Source: Bdellovibrio sp. CG10_big_fil_rev_8_21_14_0_10_47_8 (lineage in GTDB: Bacteria > Bdellovibrionota > Bdellovibrionia > Bdellovibrionales > Bdellovibrionaceae). Taken from it: a stretch of DNA of 10,416 nt. Below, piece after piece: positions 1-5,759 of the stretch. Numbering within the stretch: the first letter of the stretch is position 1; every line of letters begins with the position of its first letter. Where the stretch lies: assembly GCA_002773975.1 (NCBI GenBank), contig PEZR01000060.1, forward strand, positions 1-10,416. Reading direction: 5' to 3'. The notes below the pieces were generated by a model. That model worked only from the letters and a program-made list of their open reading frames with translations, was not told the DNA's origin and made no database searches. The position numbers were made by a program, and so were the translations under genes.

Positions 1-8
1 GGTGGATA

Positions 9-350
9 ATGATCTCCATGTTAGAAGGAATATTCGGCAATAAAACCGCCGAGAAGGTTTTATTGCATATTTATCACTATGGTGAGTCTCATGCTTCCGC
101 AATAGCGCAAGACTTTGGGATTGCGCTAACTCCAGTAATTCAGCAGATGAATCGGTTTGAAGTAGCTGGAGTTTTAGTCTCCAAAGTAGCTGGCAGATCA
201 AGGGTGTATTCATTCAATCCGAAATCACCGCTTACAAAGCCCGTCAAAGATCTCATTGAGATGACTTACGAGGCAATTCCTTTGTCCCAACGTCAAAAGC
301 TCTTTGAAACCAGACGCCGTCCGCGCCGGAAGGGAAAACCAGTTACGTGA
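9..350 (+). CDS. Winged helix-turn-helix DNA-binding protein (ArsR-like) of an NTase cassette
   Basis: This 113-residue protein looks like a small winged-helix regulator. Residues about 14-50 read as two helices followed by a recognition helix (SAIAQDFGIALTPVIQQMNR). A beta-wing follows at about 53-70 (GVLVSKVAGRSRVYSFNP), including the R-x-Y-x-F-N-P ending typical of ArsR/MarR-like proteins found beside nucleotidyltransferase genes. The C-terminus is strongly basic (RRRPRRKGK), which would suit DNA or RNA contact. The first ATG is at 9, preceded by GGTGG at 1-5. A second in-frame ATG at 18 would give MLEGIFGN, which looks like a natural family start, so the true start may be 18. Its stop overlaps the next gene's GTG start by 4 bases, implying translational coupling. 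It probably regulates its own operon or acts as the antitoxin-like partner. The fold class is fairly sure; the role is inferred. Confidence 0.75.
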   Translation: MISMLEGIFGNKTAEKVLLHIYHYGESHASAIAQDFGIALTPVIQQMNRFEVAGVLVSKVAGRSRVYSFNPKSPLTKPVKDLIEMTYEAIPLSQRQKLFETRRRPRRKGKPVT

Positions 351-886
351 AAGAGCCGAATTGGGAAAATTGTTCTGAGGAAGAGGTTTGGAAATACGTC
401 GGTTGGCACCTTGCCAAAAATGGCATTCAAACAATTCTCGTTGGCGGAGCAGTGGCCGCTATTTACTCCGAAGGAGCCTATAAATCAGGGGACCTTGATT
501 TTGTTTTAAAGACGTACATTGATGGAAAAATAAACGAAGTGATGGCCGAAATTGGTTTTCGGAATGAGGGTGGTCGGCATTATATTCATCCAAAATGCGA
601 AAAATTCGTGGAGTTTATGTTTGGACCTGCGGGAATCGGCGACGACATTCAGATTAAACCAGATAAAAAGATAATCGAAGGACAGACCCTTTATATTTAT
701 TCACCAACGGATTGCATTCGGGACCGTTTGGCATCTTATATTCATTTCAAAGCAAGGGAGTGTCTTGATCAGGCAGTTCTTGTCGCGAAGAAGTTTCCGT
801 TCAATCAGAAGAAGGTAAAGGATTGGTGCGCTAGCGAAGGCTCGCCCCAGGCCTTTGATGAATTGATGAAAAGAATTAAAAAATGA
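347..886 (+). CDS. Nucleotidyltransferase-fold protein (Pol-beta superfamily)
   Basis: This 179-residue protein begins with GTG, supported by the 4-base GTGA overlap with the upstream regulator and a purine-rich GGAAGGG stretch about 12 bases upstream. Residues 32-53 fit the superfamily signature hG[GS/A]-x13-DhDh: Gly33-Gly34, then Asp49-Leu50-Asp51. Family enzymes use these acidic residues to hold metal and transfer an NMP. The usual third acidic position seems to be Glu89 in FVEFMF rather than Asp. The C-terminal half has a conserved-looking block (SPTDCIRDRLASYIHFKAR, about 119-137) followed by LDQAVLVA and a W-x3-EG segment, recalling proteins annotated as nucleotidyltransferases next to wHTH genes. 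Such pairs include AbiE- and MNT-type toxin-antitoxin systems. The target, whether tRNA, protein or nucleotide, cannot be read from sequence, and a housekeeping sugar-nucleotide role is not excluded. Confidence 0.75.
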   Translation: MKEPNWENCSEEEVWKYVGWHLAKNGIQTILVGGAVAAIYSEGAYKSGDLDFVLKTYIDGKINEVMAEIGFRNEGGRHYIHPKCEKFVEFMFGPAGIGDDIQIKPDKKIIEGQTLYIYSPTDCIRDRLASYIHFKARECLDQAVLVAKKFPFNQKKVKDWCASEGSPQAFDELMKRIKK

Positions 887-962
887 TAAAGATCTTAAAA
901 ATTACTGACCCAAATATGAAATCATTATTGAAAAAGGAACTATTTAAAAAGTCGGTGGTCAT

Positions 963-1670
963 ATGGAACAAGCGTGGAAGAAAATTAATGAAATTCTGTG
1001 GGAGTGTTCTTATAAATTTAGTTCAGGGATATCTAGATCCCTGCTGGTTAAAATTAATGAAAATAAATTTCTAGTTTATAGCCCTGGCGACAAGAGAACG
1101 GCTGATCTCGCCAAAGATATTGTTCCTGAAGGCAGTGAGCTTTTTTTATTAGCCCCAAATTCTTATCACAACTTGGGGCTGGCGGTGTGGAAAGCAAGTT
1201 TTCCAAACTCGAAACCCGTGGCGGCTGTCGCTGCCATGGGTCGCTTAGAGAAAAAAACGGGAATTAGATCAGAGAACCTTGATGTTTTAGAAAGCCAGCT
1301 TCCGAAGCATATTTCGTTGATTGAGCTGCCATACAACAAAATCGGAGAGGTCTGGTTAGATATTCAAGTGCCAGGTGAACGGATTTGGACAGTCTGCGAT
1401 GCGATCTTTAATTTTTCGACATTGCCCGGTGGTTTTATGGGATTTCTGATGAAGCTCAACCGGATGGGACCTGGAATTGAAATGAGTCGGATGTATCAAT
1501 ACCTAGGGACTTCGAATAAAAACGGATATGGCCAGTGGCTGCTGAATGAGATTCGCGAAAAAAAACCAACTCGGCTGATCCCTTTGCATGGGGAGATTTA
1601 TCAAAGTGATGATTTGATAGAAAAACTAGAGACGCTTGCTAAAAGTAGGCTGTTAAATTTCGCTGACTGA
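963..1670 (+). CDS. DUF4336-like metallo-beta-lactamase-fold protein
   Basis: This 235-residue cytoplasmic protein has no signal peptide. Its layout follows DUF4336-type proteins: an early strand pair ending in LVYSPGD (37-43), then LLAPNSYHNLGLAVWKASFP (62-81) with His69. A late VCDAIFNF segment follows (Asp146), then LIPLHGE with His209. These correspond roughly to the strand-loop positions of metallo-beta-lactamase hydrolases. The classical HxHxDH zinc motif is absent, so catalysis is uncertain; it may bind a single metal or none. ATG 963 is the first start after an in-frame TAA at 945-947, with GGTGG at 954-958 as a plausible ribosome site. It lies 76 bases after the nucleotidyltransferase and could be co-transcribed, but no functional link is evident. 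Fold assignment is moderate; substrate unknown. Confidence 0.6.
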   Translation: MEQAWKKINEILWECSYKFSSGISRSLLVKINENKFLVYSPGDKRTADLAKDIVPEGSELFLLAPNSYHNLGLAVWKASFPNSKPVAAVAAMGRLEKKTGIRSENLDVLESQLPKHISLIELPYNKIGEVWLDIQVPGERIWTVCDAIFNFSTLPGGFMGFLMKLNRMGPGIEMSRMYQYLGTSNKNGYGQWLLNEIREKKPTRLIPLHGEIYQSDDLIEKLETLAKSRLLNFAD

Positions 1671-1823
1671 GAAAGCTTTTTGTGGTTGCGGGGATAAATA
1701 GAAATTAAGTAAGTTCAGAAGATTATCGCCTACTTTTAGAAGATGGCGCAATAGATCCATTTCTGGAAAAATTCTAGACTAAGGTCCGAGAGCAAAATAG
1801 GGCTTAACGACGATAAGAAGCAG

Positions 1824-2495
1824 ATGAAGGCTTTCATTTTTTTCTTAGGGGTCGGTTTTTCTGCTTTTGCTGTCAATGCGGCCCTTGGGGAAATTGAGAA
1901 CGGGTTTGCGCACGAGCAAAGTGATCAGAAAATTTTGACAATTTCAGTCCTTGACTGGGCAACGGCAAATTCTTTGTTTAGGGAGTTTATACAAGACAAG
2001 GATATTCCCTTTAAGTATCCGATTGATGGTTGTTATGCGCGAGCCACCGAAATGGCAAAAATTGCCGAAGACAAAAAAATTTTGATGGGTAGGGTTTATG
2101 CCGAAGGGATTCTGGTGGCAAAAACGGACAGTGCAGAATCTCCGGTTGTAGTTTGGGGATATCATATTGCCACTGTGGCCTACGTTAAGTCTCAAAAAGG
2201 GGATGTCGAATTGATGGTTTTTGATCCGTCTCTTTTCGATAAGCCGGTAACAACTGAGATGTGGAAGCAAAGGATGTTGGACCGTTCAAGTGCAGATAAA
2301 CCAGTGATTCGAGATTTCTATTATGGCTCAAGATTTCAATACTATCGGCAATCAGTGGAAGACAATAGGGAAAGTTGGAGTCAAGTCGACTTGGCAGATG
2401 CACGTGATATGATGAAGCGCTACCAACCATTGCAAGATTTGTCATCAAATAGGGAAGCAAATGCTGAACGACCAAAAGCACAAGGTGCAAAATGA
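1824..2495 (+). CDS. Secreted protein-glutaminase (protein-glutamine deamidase) homologue
   Basis: Protein glutaminases convert glutamine side chains in proteins to glutamate, releasing ammonia, with a Cys-His-Asp triad. This 223-residue protein has a signal peptide (residues 1-19, likely cut after VNA). The catalytic domain starts near residue 41. IPFKYPIDGCYARA (61-74) carries Cys70, VVWGYHIATV (109-118) carries His114, and FDPSLFDKPVT (133-143) carries Asp134. These blocks match my memory of the Chryseobacterium enzyme (RYPVDGCYARA, WSYHVA, IDPSLF). The C-to-H and H-to-D distances of 44 and 20 are close to that enzyme's 41 and 20. Only about 20 residues lie between the predicted cleavage site and the domain, so the long inhibitory propeptide of known enzymes is missing. 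Cys70 is the only cysteine, so there are no disulfides. A weak AAGAAG precedes ATG 1824. The stop overlaps the next gene (ATGA). It likely acts in the periplasm or outside the cell; targets are unknown. Confidence 0.88.
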   Translation: MKAFIFFLGVGFSAFAVNAALGEIENGFAHEQSDQKILTISVLDWATANSLFREFIQDKDIPFKYPIDGCYARATEMAKIAEDKKILMGRVYAEGILVAKTDSAESPVVVWGYHIATVAYVKSQKGDVELMVFDPSLFDKPVTTEMWKQRMLDRSSADKPVIRDFYYGSRFQYYRQSVEDNRESWSQVDLADARDMMKRYQPLQDLSSNREANAERPKAQGAK

Positions 2496-2830
2496 AAAAG
2501 GCTCCTTTGTTGTGGAAGGCGACTGTCGGGATTTTTATCTCTTTGTTCTGTATGAATACCGATGCCTCAAAGTTTAAAGGTTACGGTCGCGCCCCTGGCA
2601 AAAAGCCGATGATTCTGACCGAGTCCGTGGAGCGCATTGAGGAGGGGGGTAATGACTTTCTGATTTTACTATCTCGTCATGCTGCCCTCTATCGGTTTCC
2701 AAAATCCAACGAATATGCATCGCAGGTGCGGTCTTTTCTTAAGCAACGAATGAAATCCAAGAAGCCAATTGTTGTAACAATAGACCCTCTAACGGCTCAG
2801 ATCTTTTATATTGAAGACCCTGCGCCATAG
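2492..2830 (+). CDS. Small secreted protein coupled to the glutaminase
   Basis: This 112-residue protein has a signal peptide: a basic start (MKKAPLLWK), a hydrophobic core to about residue 21, and probable cleavage after TDA (25). The mature part is about 87 residues. It contains strand-rich segments (DFLILLSRHAALYRFP, PIVVTIDPLTAQIFYIE) around one helix (NEYASQVRSFLKQRM), so it reads as a compact alpha/beta domain. The only cysteine is residue 20, inside the signal peptide and not in a convincing lipobox. Its ATG overlaps the glutaminase stop (ATGA) and AAGGTG at 2482-2487 is a good ribosome site, so the two are almost certainly made together. I do not recognise the family. Because the enzyme lacks a propeptide, this protein may be its inhibitor or folding helper in trans; that is an inference from gene order, size and secretion only. 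Confidence 0.8.
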   Translation: MKKAPLLWKATVGIFISLFCMNTDASKFKGYGRAPGKKPMILTESVERIEEGGNDFLILLSRHAALYRFPKSNEYASQVRSFLKQRMKSKKPIVVTIDPLTAQIFYIEDPAP

Positions 2831-2873
2831 GTAAATGCGTATCTCTCCGATTGTCGGTGGAGTGCCGTCTCGA

Positions 2874-2887
2874 CTTCTGTCCAGAAG
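2874..2887. repeat. 6-bp inverted repeat upstream of the secreted 296-residue gene
   Basis: CTTCTG and CAGAAG form perfect inverted arms separated by two bases. The site lies between two secreted-protein genes and about 45 bases upstream of a possible -10 element. It could be an operator for a dimeric regulator, but a repeat this short may be chance. Confidence 0.3.
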
Positions 2888-2929
2888 AATTGGCCATGCG
2901 GAAATTGGAAGGAATACCCTCAAGACCTT

Positions 2930-2938
2930 TGCTAAAAT
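2930..2938 (+). promoter_or_regulatory. Possible extended -10 promoter for the 2963 gene
   Basis: TGCTAAAAT matches the extended -10 form TGnTATAAT with five of six hexamer bases. Transcription would start near 2945, giving a short leader containing the AAGGAGA ribosome site at 2951-2957. No -35 hexamer lies at normal spacing (TTGGAA at 2905-2910 is 22 bases away), so this is tentative. It would allow the third secreted gene to be expressed separately from the glutaminase pair. Confidence 0.35.
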
Positions 2939-2962
2939 CAGTCAATATCAAAGGAGATTTCA

Positions 2963-3853
2963 ATGACAAAATGGGTTTTGATCCTGACGGGCCTAACGGC
3001 GATGACGGCCCATGCTCAAAAACTTGGTTTATTGACACTTCAAAACCAAAAATCTTCCTTTAGTTATTCCGATGCTGAAAAACGATTGGTGTACAAAGAA
3101 TCTTCGAGAAAGAGTTATGCTTGGGCTGTAGATAAAGATTGGGCCGAGCTTCATCAATCAGACATTATGTTGATCGAGTCTCATCTGGCTGCTGGCGGGA
3201 CTGTTCATTTTCCGGAAAAGACGAGTGATTCTTCTCTGACGAAGGATTTTATCAGAAAGAGTCAAAAGGAAATCGCTCAATCACCCAAACAGATCTTAGA
3301 GGGCACATTGGCAGATTTTAAAAAAGAAATTCAGAGCAAGGACTATCGCACACAAAAATGTCTGGATACCTTGAATAGAGTGGTCATAGATGATGAAAAA
3401 AGAAAGGCGCTGAAGGGTCAGATTTTCTCTGGCGGCGAAGCGTCCGCCAAGGACTTTGCAAAGAAAGTAAAACGAGAAAACAATCGTTGGGATTTTCGTG
3501 ATCATGATTGGAGCATAAAAAATCCCTACGAATATCTGGTTCTGAAGGCTTTCTCGGAAGTCGGTGGGCAGGTGCCCATCACCAAAGATGCTTCATTGAA
3601 ATCTCTGCAGCAGCACATCGATAAACAGGTTGCCAGAGCACTTTCAGACGATTCTCGTGAGGCAACGCTGGGGGCTCTTTATCAGGTCGAATCCAGCAAT
3701 GAGTTTGGTTTGATGAACTGTGAGTATTTTGTTGCCCAGGGAGACAAAGACCCAAAGAAAAAAGAAATCCTGCAGGGGATTCTGCGAAACTTGGCAACTG
3801 ATCCCTCAGCGGGGCATACTGGGGGCGGAGCCGGCGCGGATGGTTCTCGCTAG
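2963..3853 (+). CDS. Secreted protein of unknown function
   Basis: This 296-residue protein has a clear signal peptide (MTKWVLILTGLTAMTAHA, cut before Gln19) and a strong ribosome site (AAGGAGA at 2951-2957, five bases from ATG), which fixes the start. The mature protein is charged and mostly helical in character, with lysine- and glutamate-rich stretches at about 95-130 and 160-175. It has two cysteines (133 and 253) that could form one disulfide. An aromatic patch (NNRWDFRDHDW, 173-183) stands out. The last 15 residues are a glycine-rich, probably disordered tail. I do not recognise a family. It follows the glutaminase pair by 132 bases in the same direction and is also exported, so it may belong to the same secreted module, possibly as a substrate, partner or independent enzyme. 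A hairpin follows its stop. Confidence 0.78.
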   Translation: MTKWVLILTGLTAMTAHAQKLGLLTLQNQKSSFSYSDAEKRLVYKESSRKSYAWAVDKDWAELHQSDIMLIESHLAAGGTVHFPEKTSDSSLTKDFIRKSQKEIAQSPKQILEGTLADFKKEIQSKDYRTQKCLDTLNRVVIDDEKRKALKGQIFSGGEASAKDFAKKVKRENNRWDFRDHDWSIKNPYEYLVLKAFSEVGGQVPITKDASLKSLQQHIDKQVARALSDDSREATLGALYQVESSNEFGLMNCEYFVAQGDKDPKKKEILQGILRNLATDPSAGHTGGGAGADGSR

Positions 3854-3867
3854 CTAATATATTGAAA

Positions 3868-3895
3868 CCCCAGGCACAAGAATTTGCGCTGGGGC
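3868..3895. terminator. Terminator-like hairpin between convergent genes
   Basis: CCCCAG at 3868-3873 pairs perfectly with CTGGGG at 3889-3894. The interior can extend the stem with GCA/TGC and AA/TT around single-base bulges. It sits 15 bases after the + strand stop and 16 bases before the stop of the convergent minus gene, the usual place for a bidirectional terminator. The T-run is poor on the + side (CTATTC) and modest on the minus side (GTTTCAATAT), so efficiency is uncertain. Confidence 0.55.
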
Positions 3896-3910
3896 TATTC
3901 AGAATAAAAT

Positions 3911-4159
3911 TTAAGCAGTGGTGGTTTCTTCGGTGCTGGCTTTTTTGAAAGAGCCTTTAAGAACTTTGGCATCGAGCAAAAGTTTTACTTTTTCTTCGCC
4001 GTTGATGTTTTTACCTTTGCTGTTCAGGACTTCGAAACGGCCAGAGTTTTTTTGTTTAATGGTGAAATCTTTGAAGCTCATCGGTTTGAATTCGATCGCT
4101 GGTTTTGCGCGACGTACTTTTTTCTCGGTTGCTTTTGGTTTTGCTTTATTTCCTGCCAT
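3911..4159 (-). CDS. Small lysine-rich basic protein, unknown function
   Basis: This 82-residue protein has a GGAGA ribosome site at 4167-4171 (minus strand), seven bases before its ATG, which strongly supports it as a real gene. The first 25 residues are rich in Lys, Ala and Arg (MAGNKAKPKATEKKVRRAKP) and look disordered and nucleic-acid-binding. The rest (about 28-72) looks like a compact fold with a FTIKQKNSGRFEVLNSKGK hairpin and a helix ending in LLLDAKVLKGSF. It has no cysteine or tryptophan and ends in a Thr/Glu tail. It lies 69 bases downstream of tapT on the same strand and could be an operon member or have its own promoter. A ribosome- or nucleoid-associated role would suit the charge, but no family is recognised. 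Confidence 0.72.
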   Translation of the reverse strand: MAGNKAKPKATEKKVRRAKPAIEFKPMSFKDFTIKQKNSGRFEVLNSKGKNINGEEKVKLLLDAKVLKGSFKKASTEETTTA

Positions 4160-4228
4160 TTGCTGTTCTCCGTGTTTGTAGAGGCCTTGAGTTCTGGGGC
4201 CTTTGGGTTGTTTAATCAGGGGCCAGAC

Positions 4229-4864
4229 TTAGCTTATCGAGCCCGCAGGGTCAATTGAAACTCTGCTCTGTTGGCCCCGACCCTTCAGGGTGTTTTCGAG
4301 TTTGGCCCGGTAGACCTTCATGAGCAGCTCATAGGAGGTCTCGCCCTCGATGATTCTAAAGGCCTCTGCGATGGCCTGAAGCGTAGCCATGCCAATCTCT
4401 GAGGACTCTGCTCGCAGATGCTCACGGGCCATATTGGGCTTTGTGATCATCACCCGGGGGAGGGTCTTCAGTTCAGGGTGGCGAATGGCGACTTTGCTGG
4501 CCTGGCGCCAATTTCCATCAGGCACCAACAGATGAATGGGTTTGGAAATATTTTTAATAAAGCTTTCAGTGAGCTGGACGGCATCGTCGGCTGGGAAAAA
4601 AAGTAGGCTTTGGTAATCGTCGTTGATCAAGGGGCTGAGGTCCACCGGCTCGCGATTTTGTCCACGGACAATCATCTGACTGTTTTCAAGGACCTTGAGA
4701 GCAAGTCTTCCTGTATTGGTAGTTCGTTTTAATTCTTTGGCGTGAACGATCAGGCTTAACTTGGCTTTTGTCTGGATACTGGTGATCACTTCGCAGATGC
4801 AAAGATTTGGGTGCAAAAAACATTCGGGGCAGGGTGATTTGGTTTTTCGTTTACGTTGTAACAA
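4229..4864 (-). CDS. tapT: DTW-domain tRNA-uridine aminocarboxypropyltransferase
   Basis: TapT (YfiP) proteins transfer the 3-amino-3-carboxypropyl group of S-adenosylmethionine to uridine 47 of tRNA, forming acp3U. This 211-residue protein has the family's N-terminal zinc-type cluster: Cys12, Cys15, Cys22 and Cys24. It also has HAKELKRTTNTGRLA (41-55) and LLVPDGNWRQASK (112-124), which holds the DxTW-like signature as Asp116-Gly-Asn-Trp119, with Asn in the usual Thr place. A LRAE segment (150-153) and a helical C-terminus follow. The start appears to be TTG at 4864, since no ATG exists before residue 64. GTGGA at 4871-4875 (read on the minus strand) lies six bases upstream. It overlaps the end of truC by 14 bases, so both tRNA modifiers are translated from one message. 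The exact tRNA position modified in this organism is inferred from family knowledge. Confidence 0.85.
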   Translation of the reverse strand: MLQRKRKTKSPCPECFLHPNLCICEVITSIQTKAKLSLIVHAKELKRTTNTGRLALKVLENSQMIVRGQNREPVDLSPLINDDYQSLLFFPADDAVQLTESFIKNISKPIHLLVPDGNWRQASKVAIRHPELKTLPRVMITKPNMAREHLRAESSEIGMATLQAIAEAFRIIEGETSYELLMKVYRAKLENTLKGRGQQSRVSIDPAGSIS

Positions 4865-5582
4865 GGTGGTTCCACGGCAATGTTTGAATCAGATGGTGGA
4901 GATCATTTGCGACAGGGCAGCGGATCAGGATCGGTCGGTGGTCCACTGGATGCGTGAAAGAAATTTCTGTGCAGGCGAGCATCAGGCGTTGAATCCCAAA
5001 ATGCTTGGCAAAAAACTGATTGTGTTTTCCATTTCCATGATTCACATCACCGACAATGGGATGGCTGAGATGTTTGAGGTGCTTTCGGATCTGGTGCTTT
5101 CTTCCGGTCACAGGCTGCGCTTCGATCAATGAATATCGGCTCGTGGGATAGCGATCCACCGCAAATGGCAATTCAATATGGGCCAGAGGTCGAAAATAAG
5201 TTTCGGCTGCTTGCGCCGGTTTTTCCGCCTGTGCTTTTTTGTCAGAGATTTTGTCCAGAGATTCTTTCAGGGGATAGTTCAGGTGAACTTCCTTGTGCAG
5301 ATGTCCTCGAACAATGGCCACATATTTTTTGCTCACCTGTTTTTCACGAATACTCAGGGACATGGAGCGTGCTGCAGTGGGGGACAGCGCAAAAATCAAA
5401 GCCCCCGAGGTCGGGCGATCCAAACGGTGAACTGGATAGACTCGGTCCCCAATTTGATCCCGCAAAATTTGCAGGGCGGCTTGGTCTTCACCCTGTGCTA
5501 AATTGGTTCGATGAACCAAAAGGCCCGCCGGCTTATGAACCGCGATATAGTGTTGATCTTGATACAGGATATCCAAAGGCAT
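4851..5582 (-). CDS. truC: tRNA pseudouridine(65) synthase TruC
   Basis: TruC isomerises uridine 65 in the acceptor/T-stem region of certain tRNAs. This 243-residue protein has the RluA-family fold signature: VHKPAGLLVHR (15-25), then VYPVHRLDRPTSGALIFALS (48-67) with catalytic Asp55. TruC-like blocks follow: RYPTSRYSLIEAQPVTGRKH (144-163), then HQIRKHLKHLSHPIVGD (163-179), then HGNGKHNQFF (182-191) and a hydrophobic QRLMLACTEISFTHP stretch (198-212). The HPIVGDxxHGxGxHNxFF pattern separates TruC from RluC and RluD. Length is close to the 260 residues of the E. coli protein, and there is no N-terminal S4 domain. ATG 5582 lacks a recognisable Shine-Dalgarno sequence; the leader just before it is one arm of a 12-base inverted repeat that could fold over the start codon. 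tapT follows with a 14-base overlap. Confidence 0.88.
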   Translation of the reverse strand: MPLDILYQDQHYIAVHKPAGLLVHRTNLAQGEDQAALQILRDQIGDRVYPVHRLDRPTSGALIFALSPTAARSMSLSIREKQVSKKYVAIVRGHLHKEVHLNYPLKESLDKISDKKAQAEKPAQAAETYFRPLAHIELPFAVDRYPTSRYSLIEAQPVTGRKHQIRKHLKHLSHPIVGDVNHGNGKHNQFFAKHFGIQRLMLACTEISFTHPVDHRPILIRCPVANDLHHLIQTLPWNHLVTT

Positions 5583-5670
5583 GGGGATTTTTATCTGTTC
5601 AATAGATCAACGTAAAGTCATTTCACAGTGCCTTTTTAGGCAGATCGGGCATTGAGGCAAAAATCCCCAT
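5581..5670 (-). repeat. 12-bp perfect inverted repeat bracketing the truC leader
   Basis: ATGGGGATTTTT at 5581-5592 and its exact reverse complement AAAAATCCCCAT at 5659-5670 are separated by 66 bases. On the truC transcript the second arm includes the first two bases of the start codon, so pairing would form a stem that blocks initiation. Inside the loop, TGCCT-TTTT-AGGCA (5629-5642) forms a second small hairpin. The upstream arm also begins with an ATG that opens a 15-codon reading frame ending in TGA at 5623. It has no ribosome site and is probably not translated, but a leader peptide is conceivable. Regulation is inferred from structure only; a protein-binding site is the main alternative. 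Confidence 0.5.
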
Positions 5671-5759
5671 CTTTGGGTGGATGTGAGGGTGGGGTGGGTT
5701 GTTTGCGAGATCAGAGGCGGCATGTTCCTTGTAAATAGAGATATCATGGTGAAATCAAT

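Noticed and set aside
883..1074. A 63-codon + strand reading frame starting in the stop of the nucleotidyltransferase (ATGA).
   Set aside because: Most of it overlaps the better-supported DUF4336-like gene in another frame, it has no ribosome site of its own, and its composition resembles no protein domain.
1671..1823. The gap before the glutaminase gene was searched for a tRNA, promoter or small gene.
   Set aside because: No cloverleaf, no well-spaced -35/-10 pair and no convincing reading frame was found; a promoter is expected there but I cannot point to it.
2851..3063. A 70-codon + strand frame starting with TTG across the promoter region of the 2963 gene.
   Set aside because: It runs into the 2963 gene in another frame, needs a TTG start, and the strong ribosome site at 2951-2957 serves the longer signal-peptide-bearing gene instead.
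4182..4226. GC-rich inverted segments (GGCC-containing) between tapT and the small basic gene.
   Set aside because: A stem can be drawn only with bulges, no T-run follows, and nothing shows that it is functional.
4761..5605. Several + strand frames opposite truC and tapT (4761-5132, 5129-5605, 5178-5501).
   Set aside because: They are antisense shadows of two confidently identified minus-strand genes and encode no recognisable domain.
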